Under the pieces are notes generated by a model. It was not told where the DNA came from. It was given only the letters and a program-made list of their open reading frames with translations, and ran no database searches. From JAMLIN01 sp964476625 (lineage in GTDB: Bacteria > Pseudomonadota > Gammaproteobacteria > Burkholderiales > Burkholderiaceae_E), in the NCBI GenBank assembly GCA_964476625.1, contig CAYZBJ010000012.1:1-64000 (forward strand): 64,000 bases of DNA, written 5' to 3'. How positions within the stretch are numbered: position 1 is the first letter of the stretch; each line of letters opens with the position of its first letter. The position numbers and the translations under genes are program-made. Below are positions 8,703 to 17,122 of this stretch, in pieces.

Positions 8703-8743
8703 CCTGCTGCGCCGGCCCTGCCGCACGGGGCCGGCGCAGCAGG
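8703..8743. promoter_or_regulatory. Perfect 16-bp inverted repeat in araC/TPR divergent region
   Basis: CCTGCTGCGCCGGCCC and its exact complement are separated by nine bases. The structure lies 34 bases before the TPR start and 92 bases from the AraC start, so it cannot terminate either gene. It may be an operator or a 5'-UTR hairpin. Confidence 0.55.
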
Positions 8744-8776
8744 ATTATCGAACATCGGACGCTTGTGGAGAAACAG

Positions 8777-10105
8777 ATGAAGGATTCGAACGGATACGGG
8801 ATTACCGGGGCCAATGCGGCCAGCCTCGCGCATCTCGAGCGCGCGATCGCGCAATTTCGCTGCTACGTCGGCGACCCGGTGGCGAGCGCCGAGCAGGCGA
8901 TCGCCGCAAGCCCGGGCTGCGTGATGGCGCACGTACTGCACGCCTGGCTGCACCTGCTCAGCACGGAGCCGGGGGGGTTCGCCGTGGCGCGCGAGGACCT
9001 GGCGCGGGCGGCCAGCCTGCCGGCCAACGAGCGCGAGCGGGGCCACCTGCATGCGATCGGCCTGCTCGCCGATGGTCACTGGCATGCGGCGGCACGCTCG
9101 CTCGAGGACCTGGCCATCGCCTGGCCGCGTGATGCAATCGCCCTGCAGGTCGGCCACCAGCTCGACTTCTTCATCGGCGACTCACGCATGCTGCGCGACC
9201 GGATCGCGCGGGCGCTGCCCCACTGGAGCCCGTCGATGCCGGGCTGGCACGCCCTGCTCGGGATGCACGCCTTCGGTCTCGAGGAGTCCGGCGACTACGC
9301 CACTGCCGAAGCGCAGGGTCGTCGCGCGGTCGAGATCGAGCGGCGCGACGGCTGGGCCCAGCATGCGGTGGCCCATGTGCTCGAGATGCAGGGCCGGCGG
9401 CGCGAGGGCATTGCCTGGATGCGGGACAACGAGGACGGCTGGGCGAGCGACAGCTTCTTCGCGGTGCACAACTGGTGGCACCTCGCGGTGTTCCATCTCG
9501 GCCTCGACGAGGCGGGCGAGGCGCTCGCCCTGTACGACGACCGGATCGGCGGGCCGGGCTCGACGGTTGCCATCGACATGGTCGACGCCTCCGCGTTGCT
9601 GTGGCGGCTGCAGCTCGCCGGCATCGACGTCGGCGATCGCTGGCAGGCCCTGGCCGATCGCTGGGTGCCGCTGGCCGGCGCCGGCAACTACGCCTTCAAC
9701 GACATGCACGCGATGATGGCCTTCGTCGGCGCCGGCCGCCGAGCCGCCATCGAGGAAGTGTTGGCGGCACAGGCGGCGGCGATGGCGGCCGACGACGACA
9801 ATGCGATGTTCACCCGCGATGTCGGCGCGGCGGCAACCCGGGCGATCCGCGCCATCGCCGGTGGCGATCCGGCGCAGGCGGTCGAGCTGTTGCGTGGCGT
9901 ACGCAACCGGGCGCATCGCTTCGGCGGCAGCCATGCCCAGCGCGACCTGCTCGACCTCAGCCTGATCGCGGCGGCCAGCCGGGCCGGGCAGGATCGGCTG
10001 GCGCAGGCCCTGTGCGCCGAGCGCCTCGCGGCACGGCCCGAGCCCCATGTGGCCTGGCTGGCCGCGATCGCCGCCGGGAGGCGCGCCGAGCCGATGGCCG
10101 CCTGA
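8777..10105 (+). CDS. Tetratricopeptide repeat protein, TTC38 family
   Basis: A 442-aa protein matching the TTC38-like family of soluble helical-repeat proteins. It begins with NAASLAHLERAIAQF and contains the family segments GHWHAAARSLEDLAIAWPRDAIAL (about 93-116) and HNWWHLAVFHLGL (about 234-246). No signal peptide or catalytic motif is visible. The start at 8777 follows a GGAG site. Function is unknown for the bacterial family; the divergent AraC regulator suggests inducible expression. Confidence 0.85.
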   Translation: MKDSNGYGITGANAASLAHLERAIAQFRCYVGDPVASAEQAIAASPGCVMAHVLHAWLHLLSTEPGGFAVAREDLARAASLPANERERGHLHAIGLLADGHWHAAARSLEDLAIAWPRDAIALQVGHQLDFFIGDSRMLRDRIARALPHWSPSMPGWHALLGMHAFGLEESGDYATAEAQGRRAVEIERRDGWAQHAVAHVLEMQGRRREGIAWMRDNEDGWASDSFFAVHNWWHLAVFHLGLDEAGEALALYDDRIGGPGSTVAIDMVDASALLWRLQLAGIDVGDRWQALADRWVPLAGAGNYAFNDMHAMMAFVGAGRRAAIEEVLAAQAAAMAADDDNAMFTRDVGAAATRAIRAIAGGDPAQAVELLRGVRNRAHRFGGSHAQRDLLDLSLIAAASRAGQDRLAQALCAERLAARPEPHVAWLAAIAAGRRAEPMAA

Positions 10106-10137
10106 CCGGCCTGGCGTGCCGAAGGCGATGGCCTGCT

Positions 10138-11205
10138 TCAATCGACCCGGCGCCCGGTCGCCGGGTCGAAGAAGTGCAGCATGCCCGGCACCGGCGCGAG
10201 GCCGATCTGCTCGTCCAGCGCGGGGGCGATGCCGTCGTGGAGCCTCGCGATGAGTTGCAGGTCGCCCCGGCGCGCATGGACGATCGTGTCGGCACCGAGC
10301 ATCTCGACCAGCTCGACCGTCGCGACGATGCCCGAGCCCTCGACTGGCCCGGGCCGGAAGTGCTCGGGGCGGATGCCGATGTCGATCTCGCGGCCGACCG
10401 AGTCGCGCAGCGCCGCTCCGGGCAGCGGCAGCCGTCCGCCATCGGCGAGCGCGAGGCCGTCCGCCTCGACCCGGCCGCGCAGGATGTTCATGGCCGGCGA
10501 ACCGATGAAGCCCGCCACGAACCGACTCGCCGGCTGGCCGTGCACCTCGGCCGGCGTGCCGATCTGCTCGACGAGGCCGGCGTTCATCACCACGATCCGG
10601 TTGGCGAGGGTCATCGCCTCGACCTGGTCATGGGTGACGTAGAGCGAGGTGGTGGCGAGCCGGGCGTGCAGCTTGCGCAATTCGATGCGCATCTGCGAGC
10701 GCAGCTTGGCGTCGAGGTTCGACAGCGGCTCGTCGAACAGGAACACCTCGGGATCGCGCACGATCGCCCGGCCCATCGCGACGCGCTGGCGCTGCCCGCC
10801 CGAGAGTTCGCGCGGGCGCCGGCCGAGCAACTCGCCGAGCCCGAGGATCTGCGCGGCCCGGTCGACCCGCGCGGCGATCTCGGCCTTGGGCATCCGACGG
10901 ATCCGCAGGCCGTAGGACATGTTCTCGAACACCGTCATGTGCGGATAGAGCGCGTAGTTCTGGAACACCATCGCGACATTGCGCTCGCCGGGCTCGAGGC
11001 CGCCGACATCGCGGTCGCCGATGTGGATGCTGCCGCCCGACACGGTCTCGAGACCGGCCACGCAGCGCAGCAGGGTCGATTTGCCGCAGCCCGAGGGCCC
11101 GACGATGACGACGAACTCGCCGTCGGCGACCTCCAGGTCGACCGATTCGATCGCCACTTGTTGCCCGTAGAGCTTGCGCACACCGCGCAGTGCCACTCGC
11201 GCCAT
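10138..11205 (-). CDS. ugpC: sn-glycerol-3-phosphate ABC importer ATP-binding protein UgpC
   Basis: A 355-aa ABC ATPase. Walker A GPSGCGKST is at 36-44, signature LSGGQ at 134-138, Walker B VFLFDEP at 154-160, and an OB-type (TOBE/MOI) regulatory domain fills the C-terminal 120 residues. It drives uptake of glycerol-3-phosphate or its diesters through UgpA/UgpE. It is last in the ugpBAEC operon, 19 bases after ugpE. The 3' end carries a hairpin at 10143-10168. Confidence 0.95.
   Translation of the reverse strand: MARVALRGVRKLYGQQVAIESVDLEVADGEFVVIVGPSGCGKSTLLRCVAGLETVSGGSIHIGDRDVGGLEPGERNVAMVFQNYALYPHMTVFENMSYGLRIRRMPKAEIAARVDRAAQILGLGELLGRRPRELSGGQRQRVAMGRAIVRDPEVFLFDEPLSNLDAKLRSQMRIELRKLHARLATTSLYVTHDQVEAMTLANRIVVMNAGLVEQIGTPAEVHGQPASRFVAGFIGSPAMNILRGRVEADGLALADGGRLPLPGAALRDSVGREIDIGIRPEHFRPGPVEGSGIVATVELVEMLGADTIVHARRGDLQLIARLHDGIAPALDEQIGLAPVPGMLHFFDPATGRRVD
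10143..10168. terminator. Hairpin overlapping the end of ugpC
   Basis: CGACCCGGCG and CGCCGGGTCG form a perfect 10-bp stem with a 6-nt loop within the last codons of ugpC. It could end or stabilise the ugp transcript and sits 38 bases past the end of the convergent TPR gene. Confidence 0.4.
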
Positions 11206-11224
11206 CGTCGTCGTTCCTTTTGCG

Positions 11225-12073
11225 CTACTTCTCGGTCTCGACCACGCCCTTGACGAACCAGCGGTGCATCAGCAGCACGACCAGGGCCGGCGGCAGGAGC
11301 GCGAGGATCGCGGTGGCCATCACGAGGTGCCATTCGGTGGCGGCGTCGCCCCCGGTGATCATCCGCTTGATGCCGATCACCACCGTATACATGTCTTCCT
11401 GGGTGGTGATCAGCAAGGGCCAGAGGTACTGGTTCCAGCCGTAGACGAAGAGGATCACGAACAGGGCCGCGATATGGGTGCGCGACAGTGGCAGCAGGAT
11501 GTCGAAGAAAAAGCGCATCGGGCCGGCGCCGTCCATCCGCGCCGCCTCGACCAGCTCGTCGGGCACTGTCATGAAGAACTGGCGGAACATGAAGGTTGCC
11601 GTTGCGGAGGCGATCAGCGGCAGGGTCAGGCCGGCGTAGGAGTCGAGCAGCCCGAGGTCGGAGACGATCTGGAAGGTCGGGACGATCCGCACCTCGACCG
11701 GCAGCATCAGGGTCACGAAGATGAGCCAGAACGCGGTGGTCCGGAAGGGGAAGCGGAAGTAGACGATCGCGAAGGCCGAGAGCAGCGAGATGACGATCTT
11801 GCCGATCGAGATCACCAGTGCCATGACCAGTGAGTTGAACAGCATCGTCGAGACCGGCGCCGAGCTGCCCATCTCCGAGCCCGAGCCGAGCACCGTCGCC
11901 ATGTTCTCGAACAGGCGATCGCCGGGGATGACCGGCATCGGCGCGGCGAGGATCTCCTCGGCGGTGAGGGTCGCGCCGACGAAGGTCAGCCAGACCGGGA
12001 AGGCGACGATGGCCACGCCGGCGAGCAGCACGAGGTGGCAGGCGAGGCGGAATCCGCGGCGGTTCTCGACCAT
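11225..12073 (-). CDS. ugpE: sn-glycerol-3-phosphate ABC permease UgpE
   Basis: A 282-aa inner-membrane permease with six predicted helices. The EAA loop is DELVEAARMDGAGPMRFFFDILLPL split over residues about 187-211, the site that contacts UgpC. It lies between ugpA (10 bases upstream) and ugpC in the standard ugpBAEC order. Length equals the E. coli protein. Confidence 0.95.
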   Translation of the reverse strand: MVENRRGFRLACHLVLLAGVAIVAFPVWLTFVGATLTAEEILAAPMPVIPGDRLFENMATVLGSGSEMGSSAPVSTMLFNSLVMALVISIGKIVISLLSAFAIVYFRFPFRTTAFWLIFVTLMLPVEVRIVPTFQIVSDLGLLDSYAGLTLPLIASATATFMFRQFFMTVPDELVEAARMDGAGPMRFFFDILLPLSRTHIAALFVILFVYGWNQYLWPLLITTQEDMYTVVIGIKRMITGGDAATEWHLVMATAILALLPPALVVLLMHRWFVKGVVETEK

Positions 12074-12083
12074 GGCGCGGCGC

Positions 12084-12923
12084 TCAGTACCGGACCCGGC
12101 GTTCGACGAAGCGGAACTGCAGCACGGTGAGGGTGATGACCACCGTCATCAGCACCACCGACTGCGCCGCCGAACCGCCGAGGTCGAGGCCCTTGAAACC
12201 GTCCGCGTACACCTTGTAGACCAGGATCGAGGTGGCCTGGCCGGGCCCGCCCTGGGTGGTTGCATCGATGATCGCGAAGGTGTCGAAGAAGGCATAGACG
12301 ATGTTGACCACCAGCAGGAAGAAGGTGGTGGGCGAGAGCAGCGGCAGCACGACGCCGACGAAGCGGCGCACCGGGCCGGNNNNNNNNNNGGCGAGGAAGA
12401 ACAGGAAGTTGTAGCTCACCTGCTTCCAGACCGCGGCAGCCACCACCAGGATCATCGCGTGGTCGGCCCTCAGCAGGTGGTTCCAGTCGACGCCGACATG
12501 TCGCAGGCCCCAGGCGAGCACCCCGATGCTGGGGTTGAACATGATCAGCCAGAGCACCGCCGCGATCGCCGGCGCGACGGCGTAGGGCAGCACCAGCATC
12601 AGCCGGTAGAACAGGAAGGAGCGGCCGATCGCGTCGGCGGCGGCTGCAAGCACCAGCGCCAGCAGCAGGCCGATGACGGTGACCAGCGTGCTGAACAGGA
12701 TGGTGGTGCGGATCGACGCGAGGTAGAGCGGGTCGGCGAATAGGGTGGCGAAGTTCTCGAACCAGACGAAACGCGACTGGAAGCCGAACGCGTCCTCGAG
12801 CAGGAAGGACTGCCAGAGGGCCTGGCTCGCCGGCCAGATGAAGAAGACCAGGGTGACGGCGAGTTGCGGGGCGAGGAGCGCGTACGGCAACCACGCCGAA
12901 CGGAACCAGACGCGCTCCTGCAC
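12084..12923 (-). CDS. ugpA: sn-glycerol-3-phosphate ABC permease UgpA (interrupted by assembly gap)
   Basis: The gene reads as 279 residues with four undefined ones at the N run 12380-12389. The frame is kept on both sides, but the gap replaces the start of the EAA loop: the sequence jumps from NFLFFLA to GPVRRFVGVVLPL, omitting the IPKSLxEAAxxDGA part expected there. About 15-20 residues are therefore probably missing from the assembly, not from the organism. UgpA forms the translocation pore with UgpE. It follows ugpB by 31 bases. Confidence 0.9.
   Translation of the reverse strand: MQERVWFRSAWLPYALLAPQLAVTLVFFIWPASQALWQSFLLEDAFGFQSRFVWFENFATLFADPLYLASIRTTILFSTLVTVIGLLLALVLAAAADAIGRSFLFYRLMLVLPYAVAPAIAAVLWLIMFNPSIGVLAWGLRHVGVDWNHLLRADHAMILVVAAAVWKQVSYNFLFFLAXXXXGPVRRFVGVVLPLLSPTTFFLLVVNIVYAFFDTFAIIDATTQGGPGQATSILVYKVYADGFKGLDLGGSAAQSVVLMTVVITLTVLQFRFVERRVRY
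12380..12389. other. Assembly gap (10 N) inside ugpA
   Basis: Ten Ns of conventional fixed length; the true missing length is unknown. No repeated flanking sequence is seen at this gap. Confidence 0.97.
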
Positions 12924-12954
12924 CGCAGTGCCGCCGAGGCCTCGGGCCGCCGCC

Positions 12955-14265
12955 TCAGCCCGCGGTCTTCTCGAAGCGACGCAGCAGTTCGTTGCCGCGC
13001 CGCACCGCGGTGTCGAGCGCCTCCTTGGCGGATTTGTTGCCGCCCCAGACCGCTTCGAGCTCCTCGTCGATCACCGCCCGGATCTGGACGAAATTGCCCA
13101 GGCGGATGCCCTTGGAGTTGGCCGTCGGCGGGCGGCTAGTCATCTGCTTGACCGAGGTGTCGGTGCCCGGCTTCTGCTGGTAGAAGCCCTGCTGCTCGGT
13201 GAGCCTGGAAGCCGCCGCGGTGATCGGCAGGTAGCCGGTGCCCTGGTGCCATTCGGCCTGGATTTCCGGCGAGGACAGGAAGCTGAAGAACTTCGCGACA
13301 CCCTCGTACTCGGCGGGTTTCTTGCCCGCCATGACCCAGAGGCTGGCGCCGCCGATGATGGTGTTGCGCGGCGCGCCGGCAACGTCGGAGTGGTAGGGCA
13401 GCTGCGCGACCGCGAACTCGAACTTGGCGTTGCGGGCGATGTTCGCGTAGGCCGCCGACGAACTGGTCAGCATCGCGCACTGGCCGCCGTAGAACTTCGC
13501 CTCGCCCTCGGACTTGCGCCCCGCGTAGTGGAACCAGCCGTCCTTCGCCCATTGGGCCAGCATGTCGATGTGGCGTACATGCAGGGGGCTGTTGAACTCG
13601 AGTTCCGCCTTGGTGCTGCCGAAGCCGTTGTCATGGCTGGCGAAGGGCACGTCGTGCCAGGCGCTCAGGTTCTCGAGGTGGACCCAGGACTGCCAGCCGG
13701 TGGTGTAGGGGCAATCCACGCCTGCGGCCTTGAGGGTGCCGGCGGCGCGGGCGACGTCGGCCCAGGTGACCGGCGCCTTGTCGGGATCGAGGCCCGCGCT
13801 GCGGAACGCGTCCTTGTTGTAGTAGAAGACCGTCGTCGAGCTGTTGAAGGGCATCGACAGCATCCGGCCGGACGTCGAGGTGTAGTACCCGGCGACCGAG
13901 GGGATGTACACGGAGGGGTCGAACTTCTGCCCGCCGCTGGCCATGACCTCGTAGACCGGCTTGATCGCGCGGCCGGAGGCCATCATGGTCGCGGTGCCGA
14001 CCTCGAAGACCTGCAGGATGTGCGGCGGATTGCCGGCGCGGAAGGCGGCGATGCCGGCCGACAGGGTCTCGTCGTAGTTGCCCTTGAAGACGGGGACGAC
14101 CTTGTAATCCGACTGTGAGGCGTTGAAGCGTTCGGCGATGCTGCCGACGCGCTCGCCCAGGGCGCCTGTCATGGCGTGCCAGAGCTGGACCTCGGTGGCC
14201 GCCAGGGCGGAGCTGGACACGACCAGGCCGATCGACAGCGCGGTGATGGATTTGCGGATGGTCAC
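12955..14265 (-). CDS. ugpB: sn-glycerol-3-phosphate-binding protein UgpB
   Basis: A 436-aa periplasmic receptor, close to the 438 residues of E. coli UgpB. The signal peptide is residues 1-22 (ending SSSALA). The mature protein has the UgpB pattern beginning TEVQLWHAMTGALGERV. The start is a GTG at 14265 preceded by GAGGAGATCCC; no ATG fits. It opens the ugpBAEC operon. Upstream are a 20-bp hairpin (14299-14318), a -10 element and a Pho-box-like site, consistent with the known phosphate-starvation control of ugp genes. Confidence 0.95.
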   Translation of the reverse strand: MTIRKSITALSIGLVVSSSALAATEVQLWHAMTGALGERVGSIAERFNASQSDYKVVPVFKGNYDETLSAGIAAFRAGNPPHILQVFEVGTATMMASGRAIKPVYEVMASGGQKFDPSVYIPSVAGYYTSTSGRMLSMPFNSSTTVFYYNKDAFRSAGLDPDKAPVTWADVARAAGTLKAAGVDCPYTTGWQSWVHLENLSAWHDVPFASHDNGFGSTKAELEFNSPLHVRHIDMLAQWAKDGWFHYAGRKSEGEAKFYGGQCAMLTSSSAAYANIARNAKFEFAVAQLPYHSDVAGAPRNTIIGGASLWVMAGKKPAEYEGVAKFFSFLSSPEIQAEWHQGTGYLPITAAASRLTEQQGFYQQKPGTDTSVKQMTSRPPTANSKGIRLGNFVQIRAVIDEELEAVWGGNKSAKEALDTAVRRGNELLRRFEKTAG

Positions 14266-14298
14266 GGGATCTCCTCGTTCGGATTGGCATCGATGAGA

Positions 14299-14318
14299 AC
14301 GAGGCGGCACCGCCTCGT
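14299..14318. promoter_or_regulatory. Hairpin in the ugpB 5' leader
   Basis: ACGAGGCGG and CCGCCTCGT form a perfect 9-bp stem around a two-base centre, 33 bases before the ugpB start. It may affect translation or be a protein-binding palindrome. Confidence 0.4.
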
Positions 14319-14358
14319 CGGGCCCGGCAGTGCGCCGCCCTGGCCGGGCAAGACCGCG

Positions 14359-14392
14359 ACCATACGGCGCGCATGTGACGATCGGATGATAG
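14359..14392 (-). promoter_or_regulatory. Putative Pho-box promoter of ugpBAEC
   Basis: On the minus strand CTATCAT-CCGA-TCGTCAC (14375-14392) matches the PhoB direct-repeat consensus CTGTCAT-N4-CTGTCAT at 10 of 14 positions. Exactly ten bases later is TATGGT (14359-14364), a -10-like hexamer, which is the spacing known for PhoB-activated promoters. Confidence 0.5.
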
Positions 14393-14545
14393 TCCGCCGA
14401 TTCCCGGCCGGGTAGGGAAATCGCAGGCCGGTCCACGTGGCCGCGGCCGGTGTTATGCTGGTTGGTCGCAGGGGTCGGATCGGTGCATGCCGGCTCGCCC
14501 CGGCGAGAAGCGATGCGCGACCGGCGCGCGCCTGGAGACAAGACA

Positions 14546-15337
14546 ATGTCCGACTATCTGCACCTGCGGCAGGTCTGCCTCGCCGCTCCTTCCCTCGAGC
14601 CGGCGGTCGACGCCGTCGGCGAGATCTTCGGCCTCGAGCCCTGTCATCGCGACGGCAATGTCGCGAAGTACGGGCTCGTCAATGCGCTGTTCGCGTTCGG
14701 CCACGCCTTCCTCGAGGTCGTCGCCCCGATCGACCCGTCGGCGCCAGCGCGCAGCACCGCCGCCGGCCGCTTCATCGAGCGCAGCGGCGGCCAGGGCGGC
14801 TACATGGCGATCTTCGACTGCAGCGATCCGCGCGAGCGGCGCGAACGCGCCGAGGCGATGGGCATACGCATCGCGCACACCCTGGACTACCCGCACTTCT
14901 TCGGCTCGCAGTTCCATCCCGTCGACTGCCGCGCCACCATGCTCGAGTTCGACCATACCGTCGGGGGCGAGGACCTCGACGGACCCTATGGTCCGGCCGG
15001 GGAGCACTGGCGCGAACATCAGCGGCTCGACCTCGTGTCGGGGATGCCGGCGATCGAGGTCCGCAGCCCCGACCCCGCCGATCTCGCCGCCCACTGGGGG
15101 CGGATCATGGCGATCGAGCCACAGGCGCGGGATGCCGGCGGCTGGGCGCTGCCCTTTGATCTCGGCACGGCGCGCATCATGCCGGCGGCGGCCGGCGCGC
15201 CCGAGCGGCTGACGACGGTCGATGTGGCCGTCCCCGATCCCGACAAGGTGCTCGCCGCAGCGGCCCGCCATGGCTGCCCCGTCGAGGGCGACGGCTTCTT
15301 CCTCGCGGGCGTGACGTTGCGACCGGTAGCCGGCTAA
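14546..15337 (+). CDS. VOC family (glyoxalase-like) protein
   Basis: A 263-aa protein with two vicinal-oxygen-chelate modules: residues 1-120 start with LHLRQVCLAAPSLEPAVDAV, and a second begins near EVRSPDPADLAAHWG (about 170). His6 and His/Glu positions at the module starts could bind metal. The start at 14546 was taken for its GGAGACAAGACA site rather than an ATG 96 bases upstream. It is divergent from ugpB and single-standing. The substrate is not identifiable. Confidence 0.82.
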   Translation: MSDYLHLRQVCLAAPSLEPAVDAVGEIFGLEPCHRDGNVAKYGLVNALFAFGHAFLEVVAPIDPSAPARSTAAGRFIERSGGQGGYMAIFDCSDPRERRERAEAMGIRIAHTLDYPHFFGSQFHPVDCRATMLEFDHTVGGEDLDGPYGPAGEHWREHQRLDLVSGMPAIEVRSPDPADLAAHWGRIMAIEPQARDAGGWALPFDLGTARIMPAAAGAPERLTTVDVAVPDPDKVLAAAARHGCPVEGDGFFLAGVTLRPVAG

Positions 15338-15353
15338 GCGTCGCGGGGAAATC

Positions 15354-15380
15354 GGGAAATGGGGTCAGACCCCGTTTCCC
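15354..15380. repeat. REP-like GGGGTCAGACCCC palindrome, copy 1
   Basis: GGGAAATGGGGTC and GACCCCGTTTCCC flank a single A, with one mismatch in 13 pairs. It lies between the convergent VOC and AtuA-fragment genes. The same GGAAATGGGGTCAGAC core recurs at 29154-29188. Confidence 0.7.
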
Positions 15381-15398
15381 CACTCTTTCCTCATTTCC

Positions 15399-15749
15399 TC
15401 AGGCGTCCATGCCGTGCAGCAGCGGCACCAGTGCCTCGGGGACCTCGATCTCGAAGCCCAGCAGCGCCGCGGACAGCGCCTTGCCGTAGTTGTCGAGGCA
15501 CAGGCTGCGCGAGACGCCGCCGCCGAGCGCGCCGTGGCACACGAAGTTGATCGCGCTCAAGCCGTCGACGGGGAAGCGCTCGACGGCGCCGGTGATCGCG
15601 CCCCGGTAGAAGTCCTTCACTCGCTCGGCGCTCAGCTGGTCGACGAGCAGCGGATAGAAGGCCGGCTCGTAGGCGATGACCGCGATGTTCGCGGTATTGC
15701 CCTTGTCGCCCGAGCGGGCATGCGCGAGATGCTGCAGGCGTACTTTCAT
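15399..15749 (-). CDS. AtuA-like C-terminal domain protein (small subunit)
   Basis: A 116-aa protein equivalent to the C-terminal ferredoxin-fold-like domain of AtuA proteins: it starts VRLQHLAHARSGDKGNTANI and ends with EVPEALVPLLHGMDA. In many organisms this domain is fused to the DUF1446 part; here it is a separate gene 17 bases downstream of it. GAGGGAAGA precedes the ATG. It is the last gene of the seven-gene operon 15399-23338. Confidence 0.85.
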   Translation of the reverse strand: MKVRLQHLAHARSGDKGNTANIAVIAYEPAFYPLLVDQLSAERVKDFYRGAITGAVERFPVDGLSAINFVCHGALGGGVSRSLCLDNYGKALSAALLGFEIEVPEALVPLLHGMDA

Positions 15750-15766
15750 TCTTCCCTCACGTAGCT

Positions 15767-17122
15767 TCAGCTCTCCAGGTAGCTGATGGCCGGATGCACC
15801 GCGTCGCGGGGCACCAGGGACGACCACACGCCGATCACTTCGCGCACCCGGTCGGCGTGCGGCACCCGCTTGCCGGTATGGGCGACGCCCGAGACCGCCA
15901 TGCCGTCGACTTCTCGGCCGACCTTGTTGGCTTCCTCGCGGGTCCGGGTGCGCGCCGCGACCCGTACCGCCACCTCGTAGGGTTCGGGGGCGGCGGCCGG
16001 AGTGGCGTCGCCATGGATCGCGTTGAAGCCGAGGAAATCGATGCGCAGGTCCTCGGCCCGCAGGCCGACGATCCGGAAGCGTTCTTCCAGGATGCGCTTG
16101 GCGAGCCGCGCCCGGCGCAGTGCGCCCGGGCCGGCGTAGAAGAACATGTCTTCGCCGATGAAGCCTTCGGCGCAGCCGATCGAGGCCTTCAGCGTCGGGG
16201 TGCGCGGCTTGCCCGAGATGCCCGATACCCGGACCCGATCGGGGCCGACCTGCTCGATGCGGGCACTGGTGAAGTCGACCACCACGTCGGGCGTGATGTA
16301 GTTGGCGGGGTCGTGGACTTCGTAGAGCATCTGCTCGATGACCGTCCTGCGGTCGATGGCGCCGCCGGTGCCGGCGAGCTTGCCGATCACCGCGCTGCCG
16401 TCGGGCGCCACCTCGGCGATCGGGAACGCGAGGTTCCAGGGCTCGGGCACGTCCTTGAAGCCGGGATCGGAGAAGTAGCCGCCGGTGACCTGGGCGCCGC
16501 ACTCGAGCAGGTGGCCGATGCCGCTGCCCTGGCCCACCAGGGCGTGGTCGAGCGGATCCCAGCCGAACTCGTGGATCATCGGGGCGACGAACAGCGACGG
16601 GTCGGCGACCCGGCCGGTGACCACGACCTGCGCGCCGGCAGCGAGCGCCTCGACGATCGGCTCGGCGCCGAGGTAGGCCTCGGCCGAGACCAGGGTGTCG
16701 GCCAAGGTCGCCACCGAGGCGCCGTTCTCGAGGATGGGGCCGGCGATCCGCAGGATCCGGTCGGTGACGAGGCTGCCGTCGACGGCGGCGATCTTCACGC
16801 CGCGATGGCCGAACTCGCGCAACCAGTGCGCGATGCGCTCGGCCGCGCCCCGCGGGTTGATCCAGCCCTGGTTGCTGACGATGCGGGTGCCATGGCGCAT
16901 GCAGCCCGGCAGCACCGCCTGCATGCGATCGTCGAGCCAGGTGTCGTAGCCGGGGAAGGCGGGGTCGCGCCGGGCGCGCACCTGGGCGGCCGACACCGTG
17001 GCCTCGGCCATGGTCTCGAAGCAGAGGTAGTCGAGCTCGCCACGCTCGGCATTGGCGGCAGCCGGTTCGATCCGATCGCCCCACCAGGCGGAGCCGGCGC
17101 CGATGCGGATGGTGTTCTTCAT
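15767..17122 (-). CDS. AtuA-like protein (acyclic terpene utilization, DUF1446)
   Basis: A 451-aa DUF1446 protein. It begins IRIGAGSAWWGDRIEPA, the family N-terminus, followed by the conserved CFETMAEATVS and GRVADPSLFVAPM segments. The family is named from the Pseudomonas citronellol/geranyl cluster, but its reaction is not established. The start codon overlaps the stop of the acyl-CoA synthetase gene (ATGA), implying translational coupling. Its C-terminal domain is encoded separately at 15399-15749. Confidence 0.87.
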   Translation of the reverse strand: MKNTIRIGAGSAWWGDRIEPAAANAERGELDYLCFETMAEATVSAAQVRARRDPAFPGYDTWLDDRMQAVLPGCMRHGTRIVSNQGWINPRGAAERIAHWLREFGHRGVKIAAVDGSLVTDRILRIAGPILENGASVATLADTLVSAEAYLGAEPIVEALAAGAQVVVTGRVADPSLFVAPMIHEFGWDPLDHALVGQGSGIGHLLECGAQVTGGYFSDPGFKDVPEPWNLAFPIAEVAPDGSAVIGKLAGTGGAIDRRTVIEQMLYEVHDPANYITPDVVVDFTSARIEQVGPDRVRVSGISGKPRTPTLKASIGCAEGFIGEDMFFYAGPGALRRARLAKRILEERFRIVGLRAEDLRIDFLGFNAIHGDATPAAAPEPYEVAVRVAARTRTREEANKVGREVDGMAVSGVAHTGKRVPHADRVREVIGVWSSLVPRDAVHPAISYLES

